A stretch of 64,000 nucleotides of DNA from Luteibacter jiangsuensis (GCF_011742555.1 NZ_JAAQQR010000001.1:1-64000); one strand, 5' to 3'; positions 24,875 to 33,576 are shown, counted from the first letter of the stretch. The notes: a model not told the origin generated them from the sequence alone. Numbers and translations are program-made.

Positions 24875-26164
24875 TCACTTTGCCGCCCGCTCACCCTTGA
24901 GCGGGTGGATGCCCAGCAGTTTCAGAACGTAGGTCTCGATGACGGGATGCGTGTTGCCTGTCCGGACCTTGTTGAGGAAGTACTTTTCGAAGGCGGCCTT
25001 GGCGAGGCGAACCCATTTGCCTTCCTTGATCCAAACGACGTTTCTCGGCGGTATTTGCGGCAGGGCCACGAACGCCGCACCCGTGTCTCCCATGTCGGCC
25101 AGGCAGACGGCATTCCACGTCGCCTCGGCTTCCGGAGGCCGGCCATCCAACGCCGATTTGATGTTCGCGACGATGGCACCGACCATCGACTCGATCATGA
25201 ATCCGGTCTTGGGAGCGCCCGTGGGTACGGGCGTCGCTTCCACGGGGGGAATCGCGACGCAGACGCCCGCGGCAAATACTTCGGGAAACGTCGGGTTGCG
25301 CTGATGCTTGTCGATGACGACAAAGCCTCGCGGATTGGTCAGGCCTTCCACGCCACGCAGCGCCGGCACGCCGGTGAAGGCGGGAATGAACATGGCGTAG
25401 GCTTGCGGCAATTCGTGGCTGCGGTGGACGTGACCTTGATCGTCCATCTCATCGACCTTGACCATGTGGGCGTCGATGGAGGTGACTTTCGCGTTGGTTA
25501 TCCAGCGGATGTCCCGCTGGCGCAGCGCCGCCTCCAGCATGCCCTTGGAATCGCCGATCCCTCCGAGTCCCATGTGCCCTATGTAGGGTTCGGCGGTCAC
25601 GAAGGTCATGGGAACGAGGTCGCGCAGCTTGCGCCGACGCAGGTCCGCATCGACGATCATGGCGAATTCATAGGCCGGGCCATAACAACTGGCCCCCTGC
25701 ACGGCGCCAACGACCACGGGGCCGGGGTGGTTCAGGAAGGCCTGATACGCCTCCCAGGCATGTTCCGCATGGGGGCCGGTGCAGACGGACTGGGTAAACC
25801 CGCCATCGGGCCCCAGGCCAGCCACCTCATCGAATGCCAGTCGTGGCCCCGAGGTGATCACCAGATAGTCGTAATCGATGACCTGGCCGTCGACCAGGAC
25901 CAGGCGTTTGTCGCCTGGCTGCACGGATTGCGCGGGGACCGGTTTGAAGGCGATGTCGTGCTTACCGAGCGGCCCCTCCAGGGCAACCCGTATCTGCTCC
26001 GGCTTTCGCCATCCCACCGCGATCCACGGATTGGAAGGCGTGAAGTTGAAAAACGGGCCGTCGCCGACCACGGTGATCCGGTGGTCCGTGCCCAAGGCCG
26101 CCCGGAGATCGTACGCCGCCGCGATCCCGCCAAGACCTGCACCAAGAACGACGATGTGTGCCAT
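24875..26164 (-). CDS. sqr: sulfide:quinone oxidoreductase-like FAD enzyme
   Basis: 429 residues. The N-terminal FAD motif is [17 protein letters not shown], followed by the second dinucleotide region. Cys128, Cys160 and Cys354 fall at nearly the positions of the three redox cysteines of Rhodobacter-type SQR (127/159/353 from memory); Cys302 is extra. The C-terminus ([28 protein letters not shown]) suits membrane attachment. It oxidises sulfide to sulfane sulfur and reduces quinone. The start at 26164 has a perfect AAGGAGG site. It is first gene of the operon and diverges from the BigR-like repressor. Confidence 0.87.
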   Translation of the reverse strand: MAHIVVLGAGLGGIAAAYDLRAALGTDHRITVVGDGPFFNFTPSNPWIAVGWRKPEQIRVALEGPLGKHDIAFKPVPAQSVQPGDKRLVLVDGQVIDYDYLVITSGPRLAFDEVAGLGPDGGFTQSVCTGPHAEHAWEAYQAFLNHPGPVVVGAVQGASCYGPAYEFAMIVDADLRRRKLRDLVPMTFVTAEPYIGHMGLGGIGDSKGMLEAALRQRDIRWITNAKVTSIDAHMVKVDEMDDQGHVHRSHELPQAYAMFIPAFTGVPALRGVEGLTNPRGFVVIDKHQRNPTFPEVFAAGVCVAIPPVEATPVPTGAPKTGFMIESMVGAIVANIKSALDGRPPEAEATWNAVCLADMGDTGAAFVALPQIPPRNVVWIKEGKWVRLAKAAFEKYFLNKVRTGNTHPVIETYVLKLLGIHPLKGERAAK

Positions 26165-26247
26165 GCGTGCATCCTCCTTACGGCCATGACTGAAGCGTGG
26201 AACCTCCATGCCGGCAGCCTGGTGACGGTGATCAAGCGATATGTAAA

Positions 26248-26263
26248 TTAGTATATTCTAATG
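26248..26263. promoter_or_regulatory. operator palindrome between sqr and the ArsR-type repressor
   Basis: ATTAGTATATTCTAAT, a near-perfect 16-bp palindrome in an AT-rich divergent promoter region, has the form of ArsR/BigR-class operators. It lies 84 bases upstream of sqr and 67 bases upstream of the chosen repressor start. Confidence 0.6.
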
Positions 26264-26329
26264 TAGATTTACCTTAATTAGATGTTCGTGGTATTGTCAA
26301 GACCGTCGATGACGTTGACGGAGCGCTTC

Positions 26330-26647
26330 ATGCCGCAGGCGAGCCATCTGGTGGATATGCGAGAACGCGCCGAGGACGCTTCTCAATTGCTCAAGGCCCT
26401 GGGTAATGCCCAGCGCCTGCGCATGCTCTGCCTGCTGGTGGAGGGCGAGATGTCGGTGGGCGAACTCAACGAACAGCTGAGCGACCTGAGTCAGTCGGCG
26501 CTTTCCCAGCACCTGGCCAAGCTGCGCAAGGAGGGCCTCGTCACCACCCGCCGGGAGTCGCAGACCGTCAAGTACCGGTTGGCTCCCGGCCCGGCAGAAC
26601 GCCTCATCGAAACGCTCCACGGCATCTACTGCGCAAAACCGGACTAA
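26330..26647 (+). CDS. ArsR-family repressor, BigR/SqrR-like persulfide sensor
   Basis: About 105 residues, winged helix-turn-helix (ALGNAQRLRMLCLLVEGEMSVGEL; SQSALSQHLAKLRKEGLVTTRR). Two cysteines, 34 and 101 (GIYCAKPD), have the 67-residue spacing seen for the redox pair of BigR (Cys42/Cys108 in Xylella, from memory). No ArsR metal-site motif (CxCxxC) is seen. The start at 26330 follows GGAG; upstream Mets at 26309 and 26282 are possible. It likely represses both itself and the sqr-RND operon until persulfide forms a disulfide or tetrasulfide bridge. Confidence 0.85.
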   Translation: MPQASHLVDMRERAEDASQLLKALGNAQRLRMLCLLVEGEMSVGELNEQLSDLSQSALSQHLAKLRKEGLVTTRRESQTVKYRLAPGPAERLIETLHGIYCAKPD

Positions 26648-26702
26648 TCCCGCTAGCGACGTCGGTTGCCGGGAGATTCCTGCCACACAGCCGGAGACGA
26701 CC

Positions 26703-27089
26703 ATGACCTACTACTTCGCGAGGAAGCTCGATCTCGATTTCGACGAGGCCATCCAGCATGTCACCGAGGCGCTCAAGGCAGAGGGTTTCGGCATCATCTC
26801 GACCATCGATGTCCAGGACACGCTGAAGAAAAAGATCGATGTCGATTTTCGTCCCTACCGCATCCTGGGCGCGTGCAACCCTCATCTTGCGTACGAAGCG
26901 CTTTCCATCGAAGACAAGGTGGGCACCATGCTCCCCTGCAATGTCGTGGTGCAGGCCATGGACGATGGAACGACCGAAGTCGCCGCGATCGATCCGGTGG
27001 CATCGATGCAAGCCATCGCCAATCCTCGGCTCGAGGCCAAGGCAGCGGGCGTTCGCGACAAGCTGAAGAAGGTCGTCGATTCGCTTTGA
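26703..27089 (+). CDS. DUF302 domain protein
   Basis: 128 residues, a complete DUF302 domain: YYFARKLDLDFDEAIQHVTEALKAEGFGIISTIDV, then PYRILGACNPHLAYEAL and LPCNVVVQAMDDGTTEVAAIDPVA. No signal peptide. DUF302 genes are commonly found next to SQR, rhodanese and cytochrome genes, and one conserved Cys lies in GACNP. It follows the BigR-like gene and probably shares its promoter, so it likely belongs to the sulfide response. Biochemical role unknown. Confidence 0.87.
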   Translation: MTYYFARKLDLDFDEAIQHVTEALKAEGFGIISTIDVQDTLKKKIDVDFRPYRILGACNPHLAYEALSIEDKVGTMLPCNVVVQAMDDGTTEVAAIDPVASMQAIANPRLEAKAAGVRDKLKKVVDSL

Positions 27090-27099
27090 CCTTCGCCGG

Positions 27100-28059
27100 T
27101 TACCGCCCCCTGCCCTTTTGAAATGCCCCGGCAGAACGCAGGCCACCCTCACTCACTGCGTCGCCCGTGATCCTCACACAAAAATCCAGGAACGCGCGTA
27201 CCTTCGCCGCGGGATGCCGGCGGGATGGATAGATCGCGTATAGCGGAAACATCTCGTCCGGCCAGTCCGGAAACAATTCAACGAGCGTCCCGGAATCCAG
27301 CAGCGGCTGGATGCCCAGGGACATCAACTGGGCGACACCGGCGCCGGCGACGCACGAGGCGATCATCGTACTCACGTCGGTCAGGAGCAGCGGTCCTCGC
27401 GTAACCACCGGCTGGATAGTCCGGCCTCGATGGAATTCCCAGCCGAAGGGATGACCCGTCTGTGGGTCACGAAACTGCAGGCAATCATGCATTGCGAGCT
27501 CTGCGGGTTTGGCCGGTGTGCCCCGTCGCTTCAGGTAAGACGGGGCAGCCACAGTGAGTATCCTTGTTTCAAGGAGGCGCCGTGCCACAAGCGAAGAGTC
27601 GGGCTGGGGTCCGAAACGCACCGCCACGTCCATGCCGTCGGAGACCAGGTCGCCGATCGCTTCGCGGGTGAACACCTCGATCTGGAGGTCGGGATGATCC
27701 TGACAGAAGGCCGGCAGATGCGGGGCCATGACCAATGCGGAGAAGAATGGGTCGACGTTGACGCGTAGACGCCCTTCCACTCGATGAGCCGCCTTCGACG
27801 CGCGACCGGCAGCTATCTCGATCCCCTCCAGGTGAGGCATGACCTCGTCATAAAAATGCCTCCCTTCCGCGGTCAGCCGGAGCGACCGCGTGTTGCGGTC
27901 GAGCAGGCGGATGCCCACCCTCGCTTCGAGACGAGCCATCGAACGGCTCACCCCCGAAGGCGACATGCCCATGCGTTCGGCTGCCTTGGCAAAACTCCCG
28001 GCCTCGACAACCGCCGCCAACAGGCTCACTCCACCCAGCAACCGACCATCGAACGACAT
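27100..28059 (-). CDS. LysR-family transcriptional regulator
   Basis: 319 residues. Helix-turn-helix at 8-65 (LLAAVVEAGSFAKAAERMGMSPSGVSRSMARLEARVG), then the effector domain to about 300. The start at 28059 follows GGAGAG. It resembles the large CrgA/DsdC-like group that regulates a divergent oxidoreductase; here the neighbour is the SDR at 28231. A perfect inverted repeat and a pair of direct repeats lie between the two genes. Confidence 0.9.
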   Translation of the reverse strand: MSFDGRLLGGVSLLAAVVEAGSFAKAAERMGMSPSGVSRSMARLEARVGIRLLDRNTRSLRLTAEGRHFYDEVMPHLEGIEIAAGRASKAAHRVEGRLRVNVDPFFSALVMAPHLPAFCQDHPDLQIEVFTREAIGDLVSDGMDVAVRFGPQPDSSLVARRLLETRILTVAAPSYLKRRGTPAKPAELAMHDCLQFRDPQTGHPFGWEFHRGRTIQPVVTRGPLLLTDVSTMIASCVAGAGVAQLMSLGIQPLLDSGTLVELFPDWPDEMFPLYAIYPSRRHPAAKVRAFLDFCVRITGDAVSEGGLRSAGAFQKGRGR

Positions 28060-28142
28060 CACTCTCTCTCCAGACGAGGCACTCGCGGAACAGCGCCCTG
28101 CCATCGACTCTAACGCGCTGGCGGACTGTACAAGTCGTGCGT

Positions 28143-28191
28143 TGAAGTCACGAGTCTAATGCCATGAATTCGCTTCAGTCACGAATTCAAT
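28143..28191. promoter_or_regulatory. LysR operator region with palindrome and direct repeats
   Basis: TGAATTCG-N9-CGAATTCA (28165-28189) is a perfect inverted repeat. In addition TGAAGTCACGAGTCTAAT (28143-28160) recurs as TTCAGTCACGAATTCAAT (28174-28191), 31 bases later. Paired sites about three helical turns apart fit recognition and activation sites of a LysR dimer pair controlling the SDR at 28231. Confidence 0.6.
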
Positions 28192-28230
28192 AGATGCACA
28201 GTGCGCCTTGGACATCTGGAGAGATCATCA

Positions 28231-28920
28231 ATGAATCACAAGAACAGCATCCTCATCGTGGGCGCCTCACGCGGTCTGGGTCTGGCCCTGGCGGAAGAAT
28301 TCTGCACCCGCGGCTGGCACGTCATCGCGACCGTACGTAGCCCCTCCCCTGCGCTGGCCGATCTGAAGAAACGCTTTCCGGCGACACTGCAAGAAGAGCA
28401 GGTTGATATCGCCAACGAGGCCAGTGTCCGTGCTTTGCGCGACCGTCTCGATGGCCATCGCCTGGATATGCTTTTTGTCAACGCGGGGATCGCGAAGTCG
28501 ATCACCTCGTCCGCAAGCACGGCACCCGAACGGGACTTCGTAGACATGATGCTTGTCAATGCATTCAGTCCGATGCGTTTCATCGAGTTGTTCGAAAGCC
28601 TTGTTGCGCCCCATGGAACGATCGGGGCCATGTCTTCGGAACTGGGCAGCATTACCAACAACGGGGGTTTCTGGGACCTGTACGCCTCGACGAAGGCCGC
28701 GCTCAATATGCTGATGAAGTGCTTTGCTTCTCGCCGACCCGATGACCGCCGCGCCATCCTCGTGGTCGCCCCGGGCTGGATCAAGACCGACATGGGCGGA
28801 GACGAAGCCACCTACACCATCGAGGAAACCATTCCGCTCTTGGTCGACATGCTGGAAAAGAACCATGGTCGCCCCGGTCTTCGTTATGTCGACCGCTTCG
28901 ACAACACGTTGCCTTGGTAA
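28231..28920 (+). CDS. SDR-family oxidoreductase
   Basis: 229 residues, SDR fold. Cofactor motif VGASRGLG, NAGI, catalytic region SSELGSITNNGG and YASTK for Tyr/Lys. The sequence between suggests the carbonyl-reductase-like CsgA/sniffer group. The start at 28231 follows GGAGAG. It diverges from the LysR gene at 27100-28059, which probably induces it. It ends 11 bases from the convergent LysR gene downstream. Substrate unknown. Confidence 0.87.
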   Translation: MNHKNSILIVGASRGLGLALAEEFCTRGWHVIATVRSPSPALADLKKRFPATLQEEQVDIANEASVRALRDRLDGHRLDMLFVNAGIAKSITSSASTAPERDFVDMMLVNAFSPMRFIELFESLVAPHGTIGAMSSELGSITNNGGFWDLYASTKAALNMLMKCFASRRPDDRRAILVVAPGWIKTDMGGDEATYTIEETIPLLVDMLEKNHGRPGLRYVDRFDNTLPW

Positions 28921-28931
28921 TCTGCCAGACG

Positions 28932-29816
28932 TCAGTCGCTTTCCAGCATCACATTCCGAACGAACTCCACGAATTGGCGTGCTTTTGCCGTGGCCATTCG
29001 GCCAGTGGGGAAAACGGCCCACAACTCGATATCCGGCAGTGTCCAGTCTTCCAGCAGGCGCCTTACGCTGCCGTCGGCAAGTTCCGGCGCGAACATCCAG
29101 TCGGACGCGATGGCAAGCCCCATGTGCGCGAGGACGGCGGCGCGAATGCCTTCTGCCGCGCTGAAACGGGCCCGCCCGCGTATGAGTACCGAAGCCTCCA
29201 CCCCGTCGCGGCTGAAGCTCCAGGTGTTGTTGGTCTGGCTGTACAAGACCGTTTCATGGTCGACGAGGTCGGCGGGCACGCACGGTGTTCCGGCACGGGC
29301 GAGGTATTCGGTCGTCGCCAGTACGGAGCGCCGTGACGACGCCAGCTTCTGTGCCACCAGGCTCGAATCGGACAAGGTTCCCATCCGCAACGAAACGTCG
29401 ATCCCTTCGGCAATCAGGTCGATCATCCTGTCGTCGAGCACCACGTCCACATCCAGGTCCGGGTGAGACTGGAGAAATCGGGGTAGATGGGGAATGACAT
29501 GGAGACGAGCGAACGTGGGGGCCGCCGACACGCGTAGCCGCCCCGACAACCCCGAGCCGGCGCCCCTTGCAGCCAGTTCGGCCTCGTCGGCCTCCTGGAT
29601 GGCAATGCGCGAACGTTCGTAAAAGCGCAGGCCTGCCTCTGTCGGTGTCAATCCGTGCGTGGAGCGCAGCAGAAGCTTGGCGCCAAGCCTTTGCTCCAGT
29701 TGCGCCACCGTTTTCGACACGGCCGGCTGCCCGACTTTCAGCACACGCGCCGCTCCGGAGAACGAACCCGCCTCCACCACGCGCACGAACGTGGTCATCG
29801 CAAGCCATCGGTCCAC
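28932..29816 (-). CDS. LysR-family transcriptional regulator
   Basis: 294 residues from a GTG at 29816 preceded by AAAGGAA; a second GTG at 29849 would add 11 residues. HTH: FVRVVEAGSFSGAARVLKVGQPAVSKTVAQLEQRLG. The effector domain includes PDLDVDVVLDDRMIDLIAEGIDVSLRMG. It diverges from the GST/crotonase/peroxiredoxin/SDR set starting at 29942, which is its likely regulon. Confidence 0.88.
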   Translation of the reverse strand: MDRWLAMTTFVRVVEAGSFSGAARVLKVGQPAVSKTVAQLEQRLGAKLLLRSTHGLTPTEAGLRFYERSRIAIQEADEAELAARGAGSGLSGRLRVSAAPTFARLHVIPHLPRFLQSHPDLDVDVVLDDRMIDLIAEGIDVSLRMGTLSDSSLVAQKLASSRRSVLATTEYLARAGTPCVPADLVDHETVLYSQTNNTWSFSRDGVEASVLIRGRARFSAAEGIRAAVLAHMGLAIASDWMFAPELADGSVRRLLEDWTLPDIELWAVFPTGRMATAKARQFVEFVRNVMLESD

Positions 29817-29837
29817 TTTATTCCTTTCGGGAATAGA

Positions 29838-29858
29838 AGATATCTCCACATGGTATCT
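29838..29858. promoter_or_regulatory. candidate LysR box upstream of the GST operon
   Basis: AGATA-N11-TATCT (29838-29858) has the dyad and 11-base centre typical of LysR sites. A second dyad, ATTCC-N5-GGAAT, lies at 29820-29834. Both are in the 125-base gap between the divergent LysR and GST genes. Confidence 0.45.
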
Positions 29859-29941
29859 GCCATTCCGACCTGGCGCTATTCAGAATCTCTTCCAACAGCC
29901 CCGGCGGGTCTCCCCGCCTGCTTCCCACAAGGATCGCGTTC

Positions 29942-30580
29942 ATGCTCGCGCTTTACGCCTACGCCACTCCGAACAGCATCAAGGCGCTGATTGCGCTGGA
30001 AGAATTGAAGCTGGACTACACCCTGCACCCGGTCAACGTGAAACAGGGCGAGCAGAAGCGCGAGAGTTTCATCGCGCTCAATCCCAACGCCAAGGTGCCC
30101 GTGCTGGTGGATACGGAGAGCGCGTCAGGCGAGTCATTCGTGCTGAGCGAATCGGCCGCCATTCTGGTGTATCTCGCCGAGCGCCACGGGCAACTGCTAC
30201 CGGGCTCCGGCCAAGAACGCGCGAGAGTATTCGAGCAGCTGTTCTTTCACGCATCGGCCCTCAGCCCGAGCTTCGGCAATGCGGGCTTCTTCACGAAGCT
30301 GGCCGCAGAGCCGCAACCGCTAGCCCAGGAGCGTTTCTCCGCCGAAGCCGAGCGCGTTTCCGCGCTGCTCAACGATCTGCTCTCCGAACGCAGGTTTGCC
30401 GCCGGCGAAGCCTACAGCATTGCCGACATCGCGCATTTCGGTTGGTTCTGGCGCCGCGCGTTCGCGGGCATATCGCTGGATGCCTACCCGCACCTTTCCC
30501 GCTGGTACGCCGGCGTCGAACAGCGACCTGCCGTACAGCGTGCCATCGCACGTATCGACGCGCTCGCCACATCCGCCTGA
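29942..30580 (+). CDS. glutathione S-transferase family protein
   Basis: 212 residues. Thioredoxin-like N-terminal domain (MLALYAYATPNSIKALIALEELKLDYTLHPV; NPNAKVPVLVD; SESAAILVYLAERHG for glutathione gamma-glutamyl binding) and an all-helical C-terminal domain with YSIADIAHFGWFWR. It resembles the YghU/nu-like bacterial GSTs used in conjugation or disulfide reduction. It is first of four co-directional genes with a crotonase, peroxiredoxin and SDR, suggesting detoxification of an electrophilic or ring compound. Confidence 0.87.
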   Translation: MLALYAYATPNSIKALIALEELKLDYTLHPVNVKQGEQKRESFIALNPNAKVPVLVDTESASGESFVLSESAAILVYLAERHGQLLPGSGQERARVFEQLFFHASALSPSFGNAGFFTKLAAEPQPLAQERFSAEAERVSALLNDLLSERRFAAGEAYSIADIAHFGWFWRRAFAGISLDAYPHLSRWYAGVEQRPAVQRAIARIDALATSA

Positions 30581-30612
30581 ACCCTCTGTCGCTCCCAACC
30601 AAGGAAACAGCC

Positions 30613-31383
30613 ATGTCCCGCTTCGCCGACTATCGCAATGCCTATCCCAACGCCCGTCTTACGCGCTCGCCGGAGGGCGTACTGGAAGTTGCCCTGCACA
30701 CCAATGGAGGCAAGTTGATCTTCAACGGTCACACGCACGAACAGTTCGTGGATCTCTTCCATGACGTTGGCAGCGATCCGGAGAACCGCGTGGTGATCCT
30801 TACCGGCACCGGGGACGCCTTCATGGACGAAATCAGTCCCGAAGGTTTCGACTTCTTCACGCCCCGTGGTTACGACAAGATCTACCGCGAAGGCAAGAAG
30901 GTTCTGATGAATCTCCTCGACATCGAGGTGCCGCTGATTGCCGCGCTCAACGGCCCGGTGCTGTTGCACTCGGAGTACGCACTGCTTGCCGACATCGTCC
31001 TGGCCACGCCGGAAACGGTCTTTCAGGACAAGCCGCATTTCGACTTCGGCATCGTGCCCGGCGACGGTGTGAACCTGCTGTGGCCGGAGGTCATCGGCAG
31101 CGTGCGCGGCCGCTATTTCGTTCTCACGCGGCAGAAGCTGGACGCGGCCACCGCGCAGGCGTGGGGTGCGGTGAACGAAGTCGTGCAGGCCGATCGACTG
31201 CTGGCCCGCGCGCATGAAATTGCCGCGGAACTGGCAAAGCTGCCTCCGCTCACCAGCCGTTATACCCGTATCGCACTCACGCAGAAGCTGCGCCGGATCA
31301 TCGACGAGGGCGCCGGTTATGGCCTGGCCCTTGAAGGTATCAGCGCGGCCGAAGTGGCGCGTTCGATGAGCCCGTCTGCCTGA
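30613..31383 (+). CDS. 6-oxocamphor-hydrolase-like crotonase (beta-diketone C-C hydrolase)
   Basis: 256 residues of the crotonase superfamily with the look of 6-oxocamphor hydrolase rather than enoyl-CoA hydratase: VVILTGTGDAFMDEI, LLDIEVPLIAALNGPVLLHSEY, FQDKPHFDFGIVPGDG, WGAVNEVV. His119, His142, Asp151 and Glu241 align at a constant offset of 3 with the catalytic His122, His145, Asp154 and Glu244 recalled for the Rhodococcus enzyme. It likely cleaves a cyclic 1,3-diketone. The start at 30613 follows AAGGAAA. Camphor itself need not be the substrate. Confidence 0.82.
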   Translation: MSRFADYRNAYPNARLTRSPEGVLEVALHTNGGKLIFNGHTHEQFVDLFHDVGSDPENRVVILTGTGDAFMDEISPEGFDFFTPRGYDKIYREGKKVLMNLLDIEVPLIAALNGPVLLHSEYALLADIVLATPETVFQDKPHFDFGIVPGDGVNLLWPEVIGSVRGRYFVLTRQKLDAATAQAWGAVNEVVQADRLLARAHEIAAELAKLPPLTSRYTRIALTQKLRRIIDEGAGYGLALEGISAAEVARSMSPSA

Positions 31384-31389
31384 TCCGAT

Positions 31390-31419
31390 CGGCAGGTTCG
31401 CCGCACGGGCAACCTGCCG
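31390..31419 (+). terminator. intercistronic stem-loop
   Basis: CGGCAGGTT (31390-31398) and AACCTGCCG (31411-31419) make a perfect 9-bp stem with a 12-base loop between the crotonase and peroxiredoxin genes. There is no T run, so partial termination or mRNA stabilisation of the upstream genes is likelier than full termination. Confidence 0.45.
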
Positions 31420-31453
31420 CTCCTTCCCGTTTGGTCTCTTCCAAGGAATTCCC

Positions 31454-32119
31454 ATGTCACTGCAAGACAAACTCGACGCGTTCAAGGCCGATTTCGAGGC
31501 CGGCAAGCCACCCTACAACGTGCCCCCTTCGGTCATCGAGACCATGCACCGCGCCACCGCCGAACTGAAAGCCTCCGGCGCTGCGCACAAGGCGCTGAAA
31601 GCGGGCGACAAAGCTCCCGCTTTCACGCTCAACGATCCCGACGGGAACCCGGTATCGTCCGACGATCTGTTGCGCAAAGGTCCCCTGGTGGTCACGTTCT
31701 ACCGCGGGGTGTGGTGCCCCTACTGCAATATGGAATTGCAAGCGCTGCAGGCCACGCTGCCGGATATTCTCCGGGCTGGAGCAAGCCTGGTGGCCATCTC
31801 GCCCCAGGTCGCTGCGAACAGCCGCAAGTCGGCGCGCCAGAACGCGGTCACCTTCCCTATTCTGTCCGATGCGCATAACGAGGTCGCTGCCGCGTTCGGG
31901 CTGCGCTTCACGATGCAGGATTACCTGGTGGAACTGTACAAGTCGCTGAAGAACGATCTTCCTGCGTTCAATGGCGATCCGAGCTGGACGCTGCCCATGC
32001 CGGCACGCTACGTGATCGCGCCGGACGGCACGATCGTTTATGCCGAAGTGAATCCCGATTACACCCGTCGTCCCGATCCATCGGAGATGCTGCCGGCGAT
32101 TCGCAAGGCCGCCGCTTGA
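31454..32119 (+). CDS. peroxiredoxin-like (AhpC/TSA) protein
   Basis: 221 residues with a thioredoxin-fold peroxiredoxin domain. FYRGVWCPYCNMELQAL (about residue 92) holds the peroxidatic Cys in a CxxC-type WCPYC. The N-terminal SLQDKLDAFKADFEAG helix is typical of the 'peroxiredoxin-like family protein' group in LysR-controlled stress cassettes. It reduces hydroperoxides in the cytoplasm. It is third in the cassette with GST and crotonase; its stop overlaps an open frame leading to the SDR start at 32167. Confidence 0.88.
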   Translation: MSLQDKLDAFKADFEAGKPPYNVPPSVIETMHRATAELKASGAAHKALKAGDKAPAFTLNDPDGNPVSSDDLLRKGPLVVTFYRGVWCPYCNMELQALQATLPDILRAGASLVAISPQVAANSRKSARQNAVTFPILSDAHNEVAAAFGLRFTMQDYLVELYKSLKNDLPAFNGDPSWTLPMPARYVIAPDGTIVYAEVNPDYTRRPDPSEMLPAIRKAAA

Positions 32120-32166
32120 TCAACGCGAATGCCGCTCGCCCCATGGTGAGCGGCACAGGAGCCCTC

Positions 32167-32883
32167 ATGTCACGTACCTTTCTCGTCACCGGCGCCAGCA
32201 AGGGCATCGGACTTGCACTTTCGACGCGGCTCGCCGCTGCCGGCCATCACGTCATAGGCCTGGCGCGCCGTGCGCCAGATGCTTTCCCGGGAACCTTCGT
32301 GCCGGTCGATCTGGGTGACGATGACGCCACCCGCTCGACGCTGCACGACATCGCGCAGCGCATTCCGCTTGACGGTGTGATCAACAACGTCGGTCTCGTC
32401 CGCCCTGCGCCACTGGCCGACGTAACGCTGTCTGCCCTGGACGAAGTGTTGCGGGTCAACCTGCACCCTGCCCTCCTCTCCATGCAGGCGGCCTTGCCCG
32501 GCATGAAAGCACGTGGCTGGGGCCGCGTCGTCAATGTGTCCAGCCTTACCATCCTCGGCATGCCGGATCGCACCGCATATGCCGCAGCCAAGGCTGCAAA
32601 GGTCAGCTTTACGCGTAGTTGGGCGCTCGAATTGGCGGGCACGGGCATCACGGTCAATGCGGTGGCGCCGGGTCCGACCGAGACCGAACTGTTCCGCGCC
32701 AACAATCCCCCAGGCAGCGACGGCGAGCGACGCTACCTCTCGGGCGTGCCGATGCAACGATTCGGGAAACCCGAAGAGATCGCTGCGACCATCGCTTTCC
32801 TGCTGACAGAGGAAGCGGGATTCATGACAGGGCAGACCCTGCATGTCGACGGTGGTGCCTCACTCGGCCGAGCCGCATTTTGA
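32167..32883 (+). CDS. SDR-family oxidoreductase
   Basis: 238 residues, classical SDR. TGASKGIG cofactor motif, NNVG, catalytic Ser in NVSSLTILG, YAAAK Tyr/Lys, and C-terminal FLLTEEAGFMTGQTLHVDGGASLG. The start at 32167 follows AGGAG. Resembles FabG-like reductases. It closes the GST/crotonase/peroxiredoxin cassette, where it could reduce the ketone or interconvert the alcohol that feeds the diketone hydrolase. Confidence 0.88.
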   Translation: MSRTFLVTGASKGIGLALSTRLAAAGHHVIGLARRAPDAFPGTFVPVDLGDDDATRSTLHDIAQRIPLDGVINNVGLVRPAPLADVTLSALDEVLRVNLHPALLSMQAALPGMKARGWGRVVNVSSLTILGMPDRTAYAAAKAAKVSFTRSWALELAGTGITVNAVAPGPTETELFRANNPPGSDGERRYLSGVPMQRFGKPEEIAATIAFLLTEEAGFMTGQTLHVDGGASLGRAAF

Positions 32884-32926
32884 GGGACGTGCAAACGGCC
32901 CTGACGCATCGCCGCGCCGCGCCGCG

Positions 32927-33499
32927 TTAGCGCGTCCTGATCCCGCCAAGAAACAAGTCGACCAGGTGCGTCACCCGCGACTTCACGGCCCCGCCCTGCT
33001 CCACCGCCAGCGAGATCGCCGTGATGACGCAAAGCAGGTCGTCGAAGGAAACGTCTTTCGCGACGGCCTTGGCTTTTTGCGCACGCTGCAGCAGGCGCTG
33101 CCCTTCCGCGGTGCCTGCGTGGCATCCCGTGGTGTGGCTCTTGAGCACCGTGCCGAGCTGCACGGCCAGCCCCTGGTAGTGGCTCGCGTGGATCACGAGT
33201 TCGATCATGAACGCGCGGAGCGAGGTACCGGGGTCCATCACGTCGTCGCGCGTGCGGCTGTTGGCGGCAAGCGCGAGCAATCGTTCGTCGCAGAGCGCGC
33301 CGAGTAGGGCTTCACGCGTGGGGAACCTGCGGTAGAGGGTGCCGATCCCCACCTTCGCCCGTTTTGCCACGTCTTCAAGAGACGCGTCGGCACCGCGTTC
33401 GGAGAACACCGCGTCCGCCGCCGTGAGGATGCGCTCGCGATTGCGCGCCGCGTCGGCGCGTAGCGGCGTCTCGTCGATCTGCTGGATGGCTTCGGTCAT
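32927..33499 (-). CDS. TetR-family repressor
   Basis: 190 residues. N-terminal HTH: RNRERILTAADAVFSERGADASLEDVAKRAKVGIGTLYRRFPTREAL; the C-terminal ligand domain has the SbtR-like pattern (TSLRAFMIELVIHASHYQGLAVQLG). The start at 33499 is preferred over 33535, since the longer start would lie within the operator-like palindrome. It diverges from the SDR at 33577, the probable target. Confidence 0.88.
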   Translation of the reverse strand: MTEAIQQIDETPLRADAARNRERILTAADAVFSERGADASLEDVAKRAKVGIGTLYRRFPTREALLGALCDERLLALAANSRTRDDVMDPGTSLRAFMIELVIHASHYQGLAVQLGTVLKSHTTGCHAGTAEGQRLLQRAQKAKAVAKDVSFDDLLCVITAISLAVEQGGAVKSRVTHLVDLFLGGIRTR

Positions 33500-33530
33500 G
33501 GAACGTCCCGGTTGCAAAGCGGATGATGCC

Positions 33531-33547
33531 TCCATATATTAAATGGA
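33531..33547. promoter_or_regulatory. TetR operator candidate
   Basis: TCCAT-N7-ATGGA lies between the divergent TetR and SDR genes in an AT-rich patch. A related half (CTCCACTTATATAAAGG) follows at about 33554. This position suits autorepression and control of the SDR. Confidence 0.45.
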
Positions 33548-33576
33548 GCAATCCTCCACTTATATAAAGGGCTCCT

